Below, piece after piece: positions 29,635 through 40,365 of a stretch of 64,000 nucleotides of DNA. The notes beneath the pieces were generated by a model. It made no database searches, was not told where the DNA came from, and saw only the letters and a list, made by a program, of their open reading frames with translations. Both the position numbers and the translations under genes were made by a program. Location: the NCBI GenBank assembly GCA_039809495.1, contig JBDHVC010000020.1, positions 3,061 to 67,060 of the forward strand. The letters are read 5' to 3'. The stretch comes from JAFLCL01 sp039809495. GTDB taxonomy: Bacteria > Myxococcota_A > Polyangia > Polyangiales > Sandaracinaceae. The number at the start of each line of letters is the position of its first letter. Position 1 is the stretch's first letter.

Positions 29635-30309
29635 ATGCGGGTCCTGGTCCTCGACGATGACGACGAGACGCTTGAGGTGGTGGCGCACACGCTCACGCGC
29701 GAGGGACACGCCGTCGTCGCCACACGCTCGGCGAGCGAGGCGATGGCCGCGCTCCTCGGCGCGACGTTCGACCTCCTGGTGCTCGACGTGATGCTCGAGG
29801 GCGAGTCCGGGCTCGAGCTCTGCGCGCGGCTCCGCGAGGACGGCTTCGCCGCGCCGATCCTCTTTCTGAGCGCGCGAGGGGCGGTGAGCGCGAGGGTCGA
29901 CGGCCTGGACGCTGGCGGCGACGACTACCTTCCCAAACCGTTCGCCCTGCGTGAGCTCGTCGCGCGCGTCCACGCGCTCGGTCGGAGGGGGCCGATCACG
30001 CGCGCCGCCGTCCTCGAGCTCGGCGACCTTCGGCTCGACTTCGACGCCCGACGTGCCCGCGCGCGAGGCGAGGAGCTGCCGGTGACGGAGCGGGAGTGGG
30101 ACATCCTCCGCGTGCTCGCGGACGCGCGAGGTCGCGTCGTACCCTTCGACACGCTCCTCGAGCGGGTCTGGGGTGACGCGACCGAGGGCACGCGGGCGAG
30201 CCTCGAGGTGATCCTGTCGCGCCTGCGCAAGAAGATCGACGGCGTCGCGCCCCACCCCGTGATCCGGACGGTGCGCGGCGCGGGCTACGCCCTCGAGACG
30301 AAGCCGTGA
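29635..30309 (+). CDS. OmpR/PhoB-family response regulator of the RND operon
   Basis: The 224-residue protein has a receiver domain (phospho-acceptor Asp51 in LLVLDVMLEG, Lys in YLPKPFAL) and a winged-helix output domain (about 125-220; WDILRVLADARGRVV, GYALETKP). GGAGG precedes the ATG. The gene overlaps the kinase by four bases (GTGA). Context predicts control of the downstream efflux genes. Confidence 0.93.
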   Translation: MRVLVLDDDDETLEVVAHTLTREGHAVVATRSASEAMAALLGATFDLLVLDVMLEGESGLELCARLREDGFAAPILFLSARGAVSARVDGLDAGGDDYLPKPFALRELVARVHALGRRGPITRAAVLELGDLRLDFDARRARARGEELPVTEREWDILRVLADARGRVVPFDTLLERVWGDATEGTRASLEVILSRLRKKIDGVAPHPVIRTVRGAGYALETKP

Positions 30310-31658
30310 CGAGGCCCTCGATCGAGCGATCCGTCGCGCGCGCCTACCTAGCGTCGGTCGTCGGGGTCGCGGCGACGATCCTCGCCACGAGCACCGTCGC
30401 GACGTGGCTGATCGTCCTGCGACGCGACGACGCGCAGGCGACGGCGCTCGCGATGACGCTCGCGACGGAGCTCGACGAGCACCGTGCAGAGCCGCTCGCG
30501 TCCCTGGATCCGCTCGTCCGAGACGAGCTCTCGGAGCAGCGCTGGTTCCGACGACGCGTGGAGGCGTTCCTCGACGGCGCCCCGGTCGGGGTCACACCGA
30601 CGGAGAGCCGCCTCTCGGCGTTCACCGGCCGTCATGGCTGCGGCACCGCGACGATCGACGGCGAGCTCGCGCGGCTGTGCGCGGTCCGGCCGAGCGAGCG
30701 CCTCGTGATCCTCGTCGCGTCTCCCCTGTCGCCGATCCTCTCGGCGGAGCTCCCGCTCCTCGCCGCCGTCGCGCTCGGCGGGGCGCTCGCCATCGCCCTC
30801 TTCGCGGCGCTCGCGCGGCGAGTCGTCCGGCGGAGCCTCCGGCCTCTCCGTGACTTCGAGCGCGCGATCGCCGCGCTCTCGCGCCCGGACGGCGAGCGCC
30901 TCGCCTCGAGCTGGGGCGCGAGGGAGATCGACGAGCTCGCGCGCACCTTCGACGGACTCCTCGCCCGTGTGGGCGAGGTCGTCCTGCGCGAGAAGCGCTT
31001 CGTCGCCAACGCGGCGCACGAGCTCCGCACGCCGCTCACGCGGCTGCGCGGGCAGCTCGAGGTCGTCCTGCGCGAGCAGGACGACGGCTCGGACCCCGCG
31101 CGGAGGCTCGGCTCGGCGGTACGGAGCGCGGACGAGCTCGCGCGCGCGCTCGACTCGCTCCTCGCGCTCTCGCGCGAGGATCCGCTCCGCCTGGAGCCCG
31201 TCGACCTCGACGAGCTCGCGCGCGAGCTCCACGAGCGCCTCGAGCCGAGCGATCACGCGCGCCTGCGCGTCGAGAGCGCCTCGGCGCTCGTCCGCGGGGA
31301 CGCGATCCTGCTCGGGCTCGCCGCGCGAAACCTCGTGGAGAACGCGCTGAGACACGGCCGGGGCGACGTCGTCGTGCGGATCACCGATCGCGGCGATCGG
31401 CGCGCGCTGTCCGTGGAGGACGCCGGGCCGGGCGTCGCGCCCGAGGAGCTCGACGCGGTCCGCGAGCCCTTCGTGCGCGGCAAGGGCGCGAGCGCCCGCG
31501 GCGCGGGCCTCGGCCTCGCGCTCGCGGACCACGTCGCGAGGCGACACGGCGGTCGGCTCTCGCTCGCGAACCTCGAGCCCCACGGGCTCATCGCGTCGCT
31601 CGAGCTGCCCGCGTGGCGCGCGGGGGCGATTAGGGAGCGGTTAGGGGAGCGGTCGTAG
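30306..31658 (+). CDS. Sensor histidine kinase partner of the OmpR-type regulator
   Basis: The 450-residue protein has two membrane spans (about 15-37 and 145-168) with a periplasmic sensor of about 105 residues containing a Cys pair region. A HAMP-like linker is followed by the dimerisation and phosphotransfer helix with His238 in NAAHELRTPLTRL. The ATPase domain has NLVENALRHG (N box), VEDAGPGVAPEE (G1) and GAGLGLALADHVARRHGG (G2). It ends with TAG, unusual here where TGA dominates. It forms a two-component system with the overlapping regulator. Confidence 0.92.
   Translation: MTRPSIERSVARAYLASVVGVAATILATSTVATWLIVLRRDDAQATALAMTLATELDEHRAEPLASLDPLVRDELSEQRWFRRRVEAFLDGAPVGVTPTESRLSAFTGRHGCGTATIDGELARLCAVRPSERLVILVASPLSPILSAELPLLAAVALGGALAIALFAALARRVVRRSLRPLRDFERAIAALSRPDGERLASSWGAREIDELARTFDGLLARVGEVVLREKRFVANAAHELRTPLTRLRGQLEVVLREQDDGSDPARRLGSAVRSADELARALDSLLALSREDPLRLEPVDLDELARELHERLEPSDHARLRVESASALVRGDAILLGLAARNLVENALRHGRGDVVVRITDRGDRRALSVEDAGPGVAPEELDAVREPFVRGKGASARGAGLGLALADHVARRHGGRLSLANLEPHGLIASLELPAWRAGAIRERLGERS
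31630..31652 (+). promoter_or_regulatory. Direct repeat spaced by 11 bases upstream of the efflux outer-membrane gene
   Basis: TTAGGGAGCGG (31630-31640) is followed directly by TTAGGGGAGCGG (31641-31652). The repeat period is about one helical turn, as in OmpR/PhoB-type regulator sites. It lies at the end of the kinase coding region. The binding role is inferred. Confidence 0.3.
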
Positions 31659-31669
31659 AGACGAGCGTC

Positions 31670-32902
31670 ATGCTCCCGGTCTCGATGCGCCGACCGCGCG
31701 TCGCGCTGCTCGCGTTGCTCGCGCTGCTCGACGCTCGCGCCCGCGCCGACGCGCCGCCCGACGCCGCGCCGATCACGCTCGCCCGAGCGCAGGCGCTCGC
31801 CGAGGAGCGCGCGCCCGACGTGCTCGTCGCGCTCGCGCGCGACGCGACCGCGCACGCGGACGTCGAGGTCGCCGGCATCTACCCCGATCCACAGCTCGGC
31901 GTCGGGACGACGAGCGGGACCGCCCTCCTCTACGCCTCCCTCTACGTCACCCTCCCGCTCTTCGGTCAGCTCGACACGGCCGTCGACGCCGCGCGCGCGC
32001 AGGCGAGCGTGGCCGACGCGGACGTCGACGTCGCGCGCCTCGACGCGCGGTTCGCGGCATCAATCGCGTGGTGGACGCTCTGGCAAGCGAGCCGCGAGCT
32101 GGAGATCGCCCTCGACAACGGCGCGCGCCGCGAGCGGCTGCTCGAGATCGCCGAGGCGCGCTTCGCGGAGGGGGCCGCTCCGCGCCTCGACGTACTCCGC
32201 GCGCGAGCGGCGGCGCGTCTCGCCGCGGCCGAGGCTGCGTCGCTCCGCGAGCGACGCCGAGGGGGCGCGGCGGCGCTCTCCGTCCTGCTCGGGCAGGCGG
32301 ACGGCGCGACGGAGCTCCCGCCGGACGCGCCCACCATGGCGGCGATCGCGCTCGACGACGACCGGCTGCACGCCCTCGTCGACGAGCACCCGGTCGTCGT
32401 CCGAGCGCGGCGGCTCGTACGCACCGCGGACGCCCTCGTGACGCGCGAGCACAGGGCGCGGTGGCCGCTCATCGGCGCGCAGGTGGGCGGGAGCTTCTTC
32501 GAGCGTCAGCCGCCGCCCACCCACGACGTGAGCGTCACGCTGACCTTCGACGTCCCGATCTTCGACGAGCCACGGATCACCCGCGCGGAGACGGCGCGCC
32601 GCGAGGCCGCGGTGGAGCTCGAGGCCGTCGCCGCAGGCGTCACCGCGCAGCTCACGAGCGCCCGCGCCGACGCGCTCGCCGCGCTCCGCCGGAGGGACGC
32701 GATCCAGGCCGACGTCGTGCCCGCGGCCACCGAGGCGGCCGACCTGGCGCTCGAGGCGTACGAGAGCGGCGGGCTCGATCTGACGAGCGCGCTCGTGGCC
32801 GAGCAGACACGCACCGACGCCGTGGCGGCGCTCGTCGCGGCGACCGGCGAGCTCGGGCGCGCTCGGGCCGCGCTCGAGCACGCCGCAGGGAGGAGCCTTT
32901 GA
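31670..32902 (+). CDS. Outer-membrane efflux factor (TolC/CzcC family)
   Basis: The 410-residue protein has a signal peptide (about 1-26). Two TolC-type repeats consist of long coiled helices rich in Ala and Arg, framed by short strand segments (GVGTTSGTALLYASLYVTLPLFGQ and DVSVTLTFDVPIFDE). It would form the trimeric exit duct of the RND pump encoded downstream. An ATG 15 bases further in (MRRPRVALL) is also possible. The stop overlaps the next gene by four bases. Confidence 0.85.
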   Translation: MLPVSMRRPRVALLALLALLDARARADAPPDAAPITLARAQALAEERAPDVLVALARDATAHADVEVAGIYPDPQLGVGTTSGTALLYASLYVTLPLFGQLDTAVDAARAQASVADADVDVARLDARFAASIAWWTLWQASRELEIALDNGARRERLLEIAEARFAEGAAPRLDVLRARAAARLAAAEAASLRERRRGGAAALSVLLGQADGATELPPDAPTMAAIALDDDRLHALVDEHPVVVRARRLVRTADALVTREHRARWPLIGAQVGGSFFERQPPPTHDVSVTLTFDVPIFDEPRITRAETARREAAVELEAVAAGVTAQLTSARADALAALRRRDAIQADVVPAATEAADLALEAYESGGLDLTSALVAEQTRTDAVAALVAATGELGRARAALEHAAGRSL

Positions 32903-33981
32903 GGCGCGCCCTGATCGTCGCGCTCGCGTGCCTCGCCGCCGCGTGCCACTCCGCCTCGGAGTCGCCGCCCGAGCCCCCTCGGGCGGTCGTGCGCTGCGCG
33001 CCGGTCGAGGCGCGCGCCTGGATCGAGCAGCGCGCGCTGCGCGGCACCGTGTCGACGCGGCCCGATCGGGACGCGCTGCTCTCCGCGCAGGTCCCCGGCC
33101 GCCTCCTGCGTGTCGACGTACGAGAGGGCGACGCGGTCGAGGCCGGGCAGGTCGTCGCCGAGGTGGAGAGTGGCCCGCTCCGAGACGGCGTGCGGCAGGC
33201 GCAGGCGCTCCTCGGCGCGGCCGAGGCCCAGCGAGCTGCCGCGACCGCCGAGGTCGCGCGGGAGCAGCACCTCTTCGAGCGCGGGATCAGCGCTCGGCAG
33301 ACGCTCGAGGCCGCCCAGGCGACGCTCGGCCAGGCCGAGGGCTCGGCGGCGCTCGCCGTCGCACAGCTCGACCTCGCGCGACAGAGCCTCGCGCGCGCGA
33401 GGATCCACGCACCGATCCGCGGCGTCGTCGTGCGCCTCTTCCGTCGCGAGGGTGAGGTGGTCGACGGGACCCCGGCGACGCCGATCCTCGAGGTCGCCGA
33501 TCCGAGCGCGCTCGAGCTCACGGCCAGCGTCCCGGCGCGAGACCTGCTCGTCATCGCACCGGGACAACGTGCCCAGGTCACCCTCGAGCCGCTCCCCGAG
33601 CGGCCGCTCTCGGCGAGCGTGGCTGCGATCTCGCCCGCCGTCGACGCCACGAGCGGTGTCGGCACGGTCCGCCTCGCGCTCGAAGCGAGCGGCCTGCGCA
33701 TCCCCATCGGCGTCGTCGGCGTGGCGAGCGTGCAGGTCTCGGGCGAAGAGACCGCCGACGTCGTCCCGCTCGAGGCGATCCGCAATGCCGGCGGGACGAA
33801 CACCGAGATCGTCCTCTGCGAGCGCGGCCACGCGCGCCCCATCCCCGTCGTCGTCGGCGAGCGGCGCGCGACGCTCGCGCGGATCACGAGCGGCCTCGAG
33901 GGAATCTCTCGGCCAGCGCGCGTGGTGGTCGCCGGGCTCGTGGGGCTCGAGGACGGAACCGCGATCGAGGAGGCGCGATGA
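32899..33981 (+). CDS. RND periplasmic adaptor lipoprotein (membrane fusion protein)
   Basis: The 360-residue protein begins with TTG, which overlaps the previous stop as TTGA and is preceded by GGGAGGA. The N-terminus ends at ACLAAAC, so it is a predicted lipoprotein. The lipoyl halves (about 55-90 and 155-185; GRLLRVDVREGDAVEAGQVV and ARIHAPIRGVVVRL) flank a coiled hairpin (about 95-150). A beta-barrel part follows (RAQVTLEPLPERPLS). It links the outer-membrane duct to the inner-membrane pump. Confidence 0.87.
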   Translation: MRRALIVALACLAAACHSASESPPEPPRAVVRCAPVEARAWIEQRALRGTVSTRPDRDALLSAQVPGRLLRVDVREGDAVEAGQVVAEVESGPLRDGVRQAQALLGAAEAQRAAATAEVAREQHLFERGISARQTLEAAQATLGQAEGSAALAVAQLDLARQSLARARIHAPIRGVVVRLFRREGEVVDGTPATPILEVADPSALELTASVPARDLLVIAPGQRAQVTLEPLPERPLSASVAAISPAVDATSGVGTVRLALEASGLRIPIGVVGVASVQVSGEETADVVPLEAIRNAGGTNTEIVLCERGHARPIPVVVGERRATLARITSGLEGISRPARVVVAGLVGLEDGTAIEEAR

Positions 33982-36900
33982 GCCTCGGCGACTGGGCGCT
34001 CCGCCATCGCGCCCTCGTCCTCTCGCTGCTCACGCTCGCGGTGATCGGCGGCGCGCTGGCGGCGCCGCGCCTCGCGAGCGGGATCTATCCGGAGGTCGAG
34101 TTTCCGCGGGTCGGCGTCGTCGTTCGTCAGGGTGACGCCCCGCCCGACGTCTTCCAGGCGACCGTGACGCGCCCCGTCGAGGAGGCGCTCATGACGGTGC
34201 TGGGCGTCGAGCGGGTTCGCTCGCGGACGATCCGAGGAGGCGTCGAATTCCAGCTCCTCTTCGCGCCGGGGACCGACATGTGGCGCGCCCTCCAGCTCGT
34301 CGAGTCGAGCGTCAGCGACGTCCGGGCGAGCCTCCCCTCGGACACGCTCATTCGGGTCGTCCGCATCACCCCCGTCTCGTTCCCCATCCTCTCGTTCAAC
34401 GTGACGGGGCTCCGCGATCTGCGCGCCCTCCACGAGGTCGCCGAATACACGCTGCGACCCACGATCGCGCGCGTCCCGGGCGTCGGTCGCGTCGAGGTGC
34501 TCGGCGGCGACGTCCGCGAGATGGAGGTCATCGTCGATCCGGAGCGCGCCGCGGCGGCCCACCTCCGCCTCGAGGACCTCGCGACCCGCGTGCGGCGCTC
34601 GATCCCGTTCGTCGCCGTCGGCCGCTTCGAGCAGGACCACACCCTCTCGACCGTCATCGCCTCTGCGGAGGCGCGGAGCGAGCGGGATCTCGCGGCGGTC
34701 CCCGTCGGGATCGACGCCAACGGCGCGCCGATCCCGCTCGGCAGCGTCGCCGACGTAGAGCAGGGCGCAGAGGATCGCCTCTACCGGACGTCCAGCCCCG
34801 AGGGCGAGGCGGTGCTCGTCAGCGTCTCGCGCCTCGAGGGTGCGAGCACTCCCGACGTCGTGCGCGGGGTGCTCCGCGCGCTGGACACGCTACGCGCGAC
34901 GCTGCCCGCCGGGGTCCGCGTCGAGCCCGTCTACGATCAGAGCCTCCTCGTCGAGGAGTCGATCGCGAGCGTCCGAGACGCGATCCTCCTCGGCGTCGGG
35001 CTCTGCGTCGTCGTGCTCGGCCTGTTCTTGCGCGACGTGCGCGCGGGCTTCGTCGCCGCGCTCGCCGTCCCAGCGACGCTCGCGGCCACGTTCCTCGCGA
35101 TGCTCCTGGCCCGGCAGACGCTGAACCTGATGTCGCTCGGCGGGATGGCCGTGTCGATCGGCCTCGTCGTCGACGACGCGATCGTCGTCGTCGAGGCGAT
35201 CGCGATGCGGCTCGAGCACGGCGCCTCGCCCGAGGACGCCGCGCGCGAGGGAACCCGCGAGCTGTCCGCGGCGGTGATCGGGACGACGATCACGACCGTG
35301 GTCGTCTTGGCGCCGCTCGCGTTCCTCGGCGGCGTGGTCGGCGACTTCTTCAGCGCCCTCGCGACCACGCTCGCCTCGGCCGTCGTGATCTCGCTCTTCG
35401 TCGCGCTCTTCGTGATCCCGATCGCCGCCGCCCGGATCATGCGTTCGCGCCCGAAGCGCGCGCCGAGCCCGCTCGCGCGCGCCTTCGGCCGCGCGGCGCG
35501 GTGGTCGGCCCGGCGCCCCTGGGTCGGCGTCGCGACGATCGCGGCCGCGGTCGGGATCCTCGCGTGGGGCGGAGACCACGTCCAGAGCGGGTTCATGCCC
35601 ACCTGCGACGAGGGGGCGTTCGTCATCGACTACTTCACGCCGACGACGACGTCGCTGTCGGACACCGATCGCGCGGCGGCGCAGATCGAGCAGATCCTGC
35701 GCGAGACGCCCGAGGTCGAGACGTTCTCGCGGCGCACGGGGGCCGAGCTCACGCCGATGGCCGTCACGCTGCTGAACCAGGGCGACTTCATCGTACGGCT
35801 GCGGCCGCTCCCGCGACGCTCCGCCGAGGAGGTGATCGCCGACGTTCGCGCGCGCATCGAGCGGACGGTCCCCGCCGTCCGCACGGAATTCGTCCAGATC
35901 CTACAGGACATGCTGAACGACCTCTCGGGCGCTCCGCGCCCGATCGAGGTCAAGGTCTTCGGCCCCGACTACGCAGAGCTCGCGCGGCTCGCGCGCGAGG
36001 TCGCCGCCCGCCTCGAGCGCGTCGAGGGGGCGGTCGACGTCTACGACGGCGTCGAGCAGCCGTCTGCCGAGGTCCTGGTCGACATCGATCGTCCGGCGAG
36101 CGCGCGGCTCGGGCTCGCGCCGGACGACGTCGCGCACGAGATCGGCGACGCCCTCCTCGGCGTGAACGCCGGGGCGATGCGGTGGCTGGATCGCCTCATC
36201 AACGTGCGCGTCCGCTTTCCGGACGAGGTGCGCTTCGCGCCCGAGCGGCTGAGCCGCCTGCCGCTCACGACCGCGAGCGGCGAGCAGGTCACGCTCGCGA
36301 CGCTCGCGCGCGTCCACCCGGCCGACGCGCCGACCGTGCTCCTCCACGAGGGCCTCGAGCCGGTGGTCATCGTCACCGCGGACCACGAGGGGCGGGACCT
36401 CGGCGGCGTCGTCTCGGATCTGCGCGCGGCGCTCGGCGAGCTCCACCCCCCGCTCGGCTATCACCTCGAGCTCGGGGGGCAGTACGCGAGCCGCGAGGAA
36501 GCGTCGCGGAGCCTGACGCTCGTCGCGCTCGCCGCGATCTTGCTCGTCCTCGTCGTGCTCATCGCGCAGTTCGGAGGCCTCCGCCCAGCGCTCGCCGTCC
36601 TGCTCACCGCGCCGCTCGCGCTCGTCGGCGCGCTCCTCGCTCTCCTCGTCACGCGGACGCCGCTCGACGTCTCGTCGTCGATGGGCGCCGTGCTGCTCGT
36701 CGGGCTCGCCGTGAAGAACGGCATCCTCCTCCTGGAGGTCGCCGAGGAGCACGCGCGCGTCGACGGGGTCGACTACGCCGAGGCGCTCGAGATCGCCGTC
36801 GAGCGTCGCATCCGACCGATCGCGATGACCACGCTCGCGACGCTCGCGGGCCTGCTCCCGCTCTCGCTCGCGATCGGGGCCGGCGCCGAGATGCAGCGGC

Positions 36901-37007
36901 CCCTCGCGGTCGCGGTGATCGGGGGCCTCGCGCTCTCCGCGGCGCTCACGCTCGTCGTCCTGCCCGCGCTCGCCACGGGGCTCCGGCGGATCGGCCGAAG
37001 GCCATGA
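33978..37007 (+). CDS. RND efflux permease (AcrB/HAE-type)
   Basis: The 1009-residue pump has the RND plan of 12 spans and two large periplasmic loops. The fourth span carries the proton-relay pair in GLVVDDAIVVVEAI, which fits HAE-type (organic substrates) rather than the metal-exporting HME type. Conserved segments include FFSALATTLASAVVISLFVALFVIP and VLLVGLAVKNGILLLEVAEE. The ATG overlaps the adaptor stop by four bases. Substrates are unknown; the operon's own two-component system suggests induction by an envelope or solute stress. Confidence 0.93.
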   Translation: MSLGDWALRHRALVLSLLTLAVIGGALAAPRLASGIYPEVEFPRVGVVVRQGDAPPDVFQATVTRPVEEALMTVLGVERVRSRTIRGGVEFQLLFAPGTDMWRALQLVESSVSDVRASLPSDTLIRVVRITPVSFPILSFNVTGLRDLRALHEVAEYTLRPTIARVPGVGRVEVLGGDVREMEVIVDPERAAAAHLRLEDLATRVRRSIPFVAVGRFEQDHTLSTVIASAEARSERDLAAVPVGIDANGAPIPLGSVADVEQGAEDRLYRTSSPEGEAVLVSVSRLEGASTPDVVRGVLRALDTLRATLPAGVRVEPVYDQSLLVEESIASVRDAILLGVGLCVVVLGLFLRDVRAGFVAALAVPATLAATFLAMLLARQTLNLMSLGGMAVSIGLVVDDAIVVVEAIAMRLEHGASPEDAAREGTRELSAAVIGTTITTVVVLAPLAFLGGVVGDFFSALATTLASAVVISLFVALFVIPIAAARIMRSRPKRAPSPLARAFGRAARWSARRPWVGVATIAAAVGILAWGGDHVQSGFMPTCDEGAFVIDYFTPTTTSLSDTDRAAAQIEQILRETPEVETFSRRTGAELTPMAVTLLNQGDFIVRLRPLPRRSAEEVIADVRARIERTVPAVRTEFVQILQDMLNDLSGAPRPIEVKVFGPDYAELARLAREVAARLERVEGAVDVYDGVEQPSAEVLVDIDRPASARLGLAPDDVAHEIGDALLGVNAGAMRWLDRLINVRVRFPDEVRFAPERLSRLPLTTASGEQVTLATLARVHPADAPTVLLHEGLEPVVIVTADHEGRDLGGVVSDLRAALGELHPPLGYHLELGGQYASREEASRSLTLVALAAILLVLVVLIAQFGGLRPALAVLLTAPLALVGALLALLVTRTPLDVSSSMGAVLLVGLAVKNGILLLEVAEEHARVDGVDYAEALEIAVERRIRPIAMTTLATLAGLLPLSLAIGAGAEMQRPLAVAVIGGLALSAALTLVVLPALATGLRRIGRRP

Positions 37008-37026
37008 CCGCCACGGACGCCCGCCC

Positions 37027-38523
<1,497 letters not shown>

Positions 38524-38583
38524 GGTCGGGACGAGCCGGAGCCCGGGACGAGGGCGACGAGGCGGTGGAGCGCGATCCCTCCA

Positions 38584-40365
38584 TCACGGGCGCGCCGCGT
38601 CGACGTCGCCAGCGAGCCAGGCGTCGACGTCGCGCCCGGCGTCGATCGGCGCGCTCGCGTCGGGCACGCCCGCGTCGGGGCTCGCGCCGCCTCCGAGGAT
38701 GCGCGGATCGAGCTGCGAGCTCGTCGAGCTGCCGGGCGCGAGGCCGCACGAGCGCACGATCCGCGTGCCGGCGCCAGCGTCGGCCGCCGCGAGGCTCGAC
38801 GGATCGTCGCCCGCGAGGTTCGAGCAGTAGAAGATGTGGACGGACGCGGGCGCGCTCTGGCTCGCCGCGAGATCCGCGCGGCCGAAGGGCGCGGGGATCG
38901 CCGCGACCGAAGATCCGAAGCCGGCGGAGTCACCCGAGTCGGTCAAGAGGACGGAGCCGCGCGGGCTCCCTTCCCGACCCATGTCCGCGAGGCGCGCGCG
39001 CCCGGCGATGGTCTGGACCACCCCCGCGCCCGCGTGCGAGGTCCTCGCGCCCGGCGCCCCGACGGCGAGATCGTCGAGGCCATCGCCGTCGAAGTCACCC
39101 GCCGCGAGCGCGTGACCGAAGCGGCTCGCCCCGCACTCCACGAGCTGGCCACCCACGCTCGCCGCCTGACAGCCGAACATCGCCACGGGCTCGGCGCTCG
39201 GCGTCGCGTCGAGCCCACAGGGCACGTCGGCTCCGAACCCGCGCCCATCGAAGATCGCGACCGGCCGCTCGAGCGGGGCCGCCGTCGGGCTGACCGGTTG
39301 GGCGCCGACGGCGAGCTCGGGGAGCCCGTCTCCGTCGAAGTCGCCGAACGCGAGGGCGTCGCCGAAGCCCATGTCGTCTGGGCCGCCCGCGAGGCAGCCG
39401 ACGACATGTGCGTCGGCGCGCGTCGCGTCCCACGAGACGACGTCGATCACCGCGACGCGGCTCGCCTCGCCCTCGCCGAGCGCGGCCGCGATCCGGATCC
39501 GCCGATCGGCGCCCACGCTCGTGAGCGCGAGCGAGCGCCCAAAGCTCGCCCCGTCGGTGAGGGTCAGCCCCTCGATCTGGATCGCGCCCGTCCGGACCCC
39601 GGCCGCGTCGGGCGCCCCGAGGCTCGCGGGCAGCAGCTCGCGCGCGTGCTGCACGCGGAAGAGCGCGCCGTGATCGTCGGTCGAGGGCGCGCCGAAGACG
39701 GCGACACCGAACGAGGAGTCGAAGGGCACGCCCACCGCCGACGCGCCCCAGCCGAGCGACGACTCGAGGTTCAGCGCGAGCGTGCGCGGGCCCGCGGACT
39801 CGCACCTCAGGAAGATCCGCTCCGTCGTGCGGAAGACGCCCGTCGAGACCGCGATGCAGCCGTACCAGGCCTCGTCCGCCAAGTGCAGCACCGGGAACGC
39901 CGCGGCCGTGCGCCGCCCCGATCCGCAGTTCGCGAGCGTGCTGTCCGGCGCCTGGTCCGCGGCGTTGCATCCGAGCATCCCCGGCGGGAGCGTCCGCGCG
40001 TCCGCGCGATCGGGCTCGAGGACCGTGACGATCTCGTGGCCGCTCGCCTGCTCGTCCCAGATCCGGAACACGCCGTAGCTCGCGATCCCCTCGGCGGCGA
40101 GCGAGCTGCCGCCCACGTAGAGCCGCGTCGCGCGCACGAAGCGGTCGTCCCTGCGGAGCGGGGTCTCGTACCCGACGAGGACGGCGCCGAAGCGCGGCCC
40201 TTCGGTGTGGACGCGCGGGTGGGTGACGGGCGCCGCCCCTTCGAGGGCGGTGAAGTCGTCCCACGAGCGGCAGCCGGCGCCCGCGAGCAGGGCGGAGCCG
40301 AGGAGCATCGCGTGGAGCGTGCGGGAGAGCGCGGTCGAGCGCGCCTTCGGGTCGAGCGAAGCCAT
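38584..40365 (-). CDS. FG-GAP repeat lipoprotein
   Basis: The 593-residue protein has a signal peptide ending LLAGAGC, so it is a predicted lipoprotein. It contains FG-GAP/integrin-type beta-propeller repeats, the clearest being FGDALAFGDFDGDGLPELAVGA and FGHALAAGDFDGDGLDDLAVGAPGA, each with a calcium-type DxDxDG loop. Several Cys pairs occur. The C-terminus is Asp/Ala-rich. ATG overlaps the stop of the PEGA/TPR gene (TGATG), so the two are coupled. It is probably on the cell surface or in the periplasm. The partner is unknown. Confidence 0.78.
   Translation of the reverse strand: MASLDPKARSTALSRTLHAMLLGSALLAGAGCRSWDDFTALEGAAPVTHPRVHTEGPRFGAVLVGYETPLRRDDRFVRATRLYVGGSSLAAEGIASYGVFRIWDEQASGHEIVTVLEPDRADARTLPPGMLGCNAADQAPDSTLANCGSGRRTAAAFPVLHLADEAWYGCIAVSTGVFRTTERIFLRCESAGPRTLALNLESSLGWGASAVGVPFDSSFGVAVFGAPSTDDHGALFRVQHARELLPASLGAPDAAGVRTGAIQIEGLTLTDGASFGRSLALTSVGADRRIRIAAALGEGEASRVAVIDVVSWDATRADAHVVGCLAGGPDDMGFGDALAFGDFDGDGLPELAVGAQPVSPTAAPLERPVAIFDGRGFGADVPCGLDATPSAEPVAMFGCQAASVGGQLVECGASRFGHALAAGDFDGDGLDDLAVGAPGARTSHAGAGVVQTIAGRARLADMGREGSPRGSVLLTDSGDSAGFGSSVAAIPAPFGRADLAASQSAPASVHIFYCSNLAGDDPSSLAAADAGAGTRIVRSCGLAPGSSTSSQLDPRILGGGASPDAGVPDASAPIDAGRDVDAWLAGDVDAARP

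Noticed and set aside
32068..32898. Longer open frame for the RND adaptor lipoprotein
   Set aside because: It overlaps the outer-membrane factor gene. The TTG at 32899 has a good ribosome-binding site and a lipoprotein signal.
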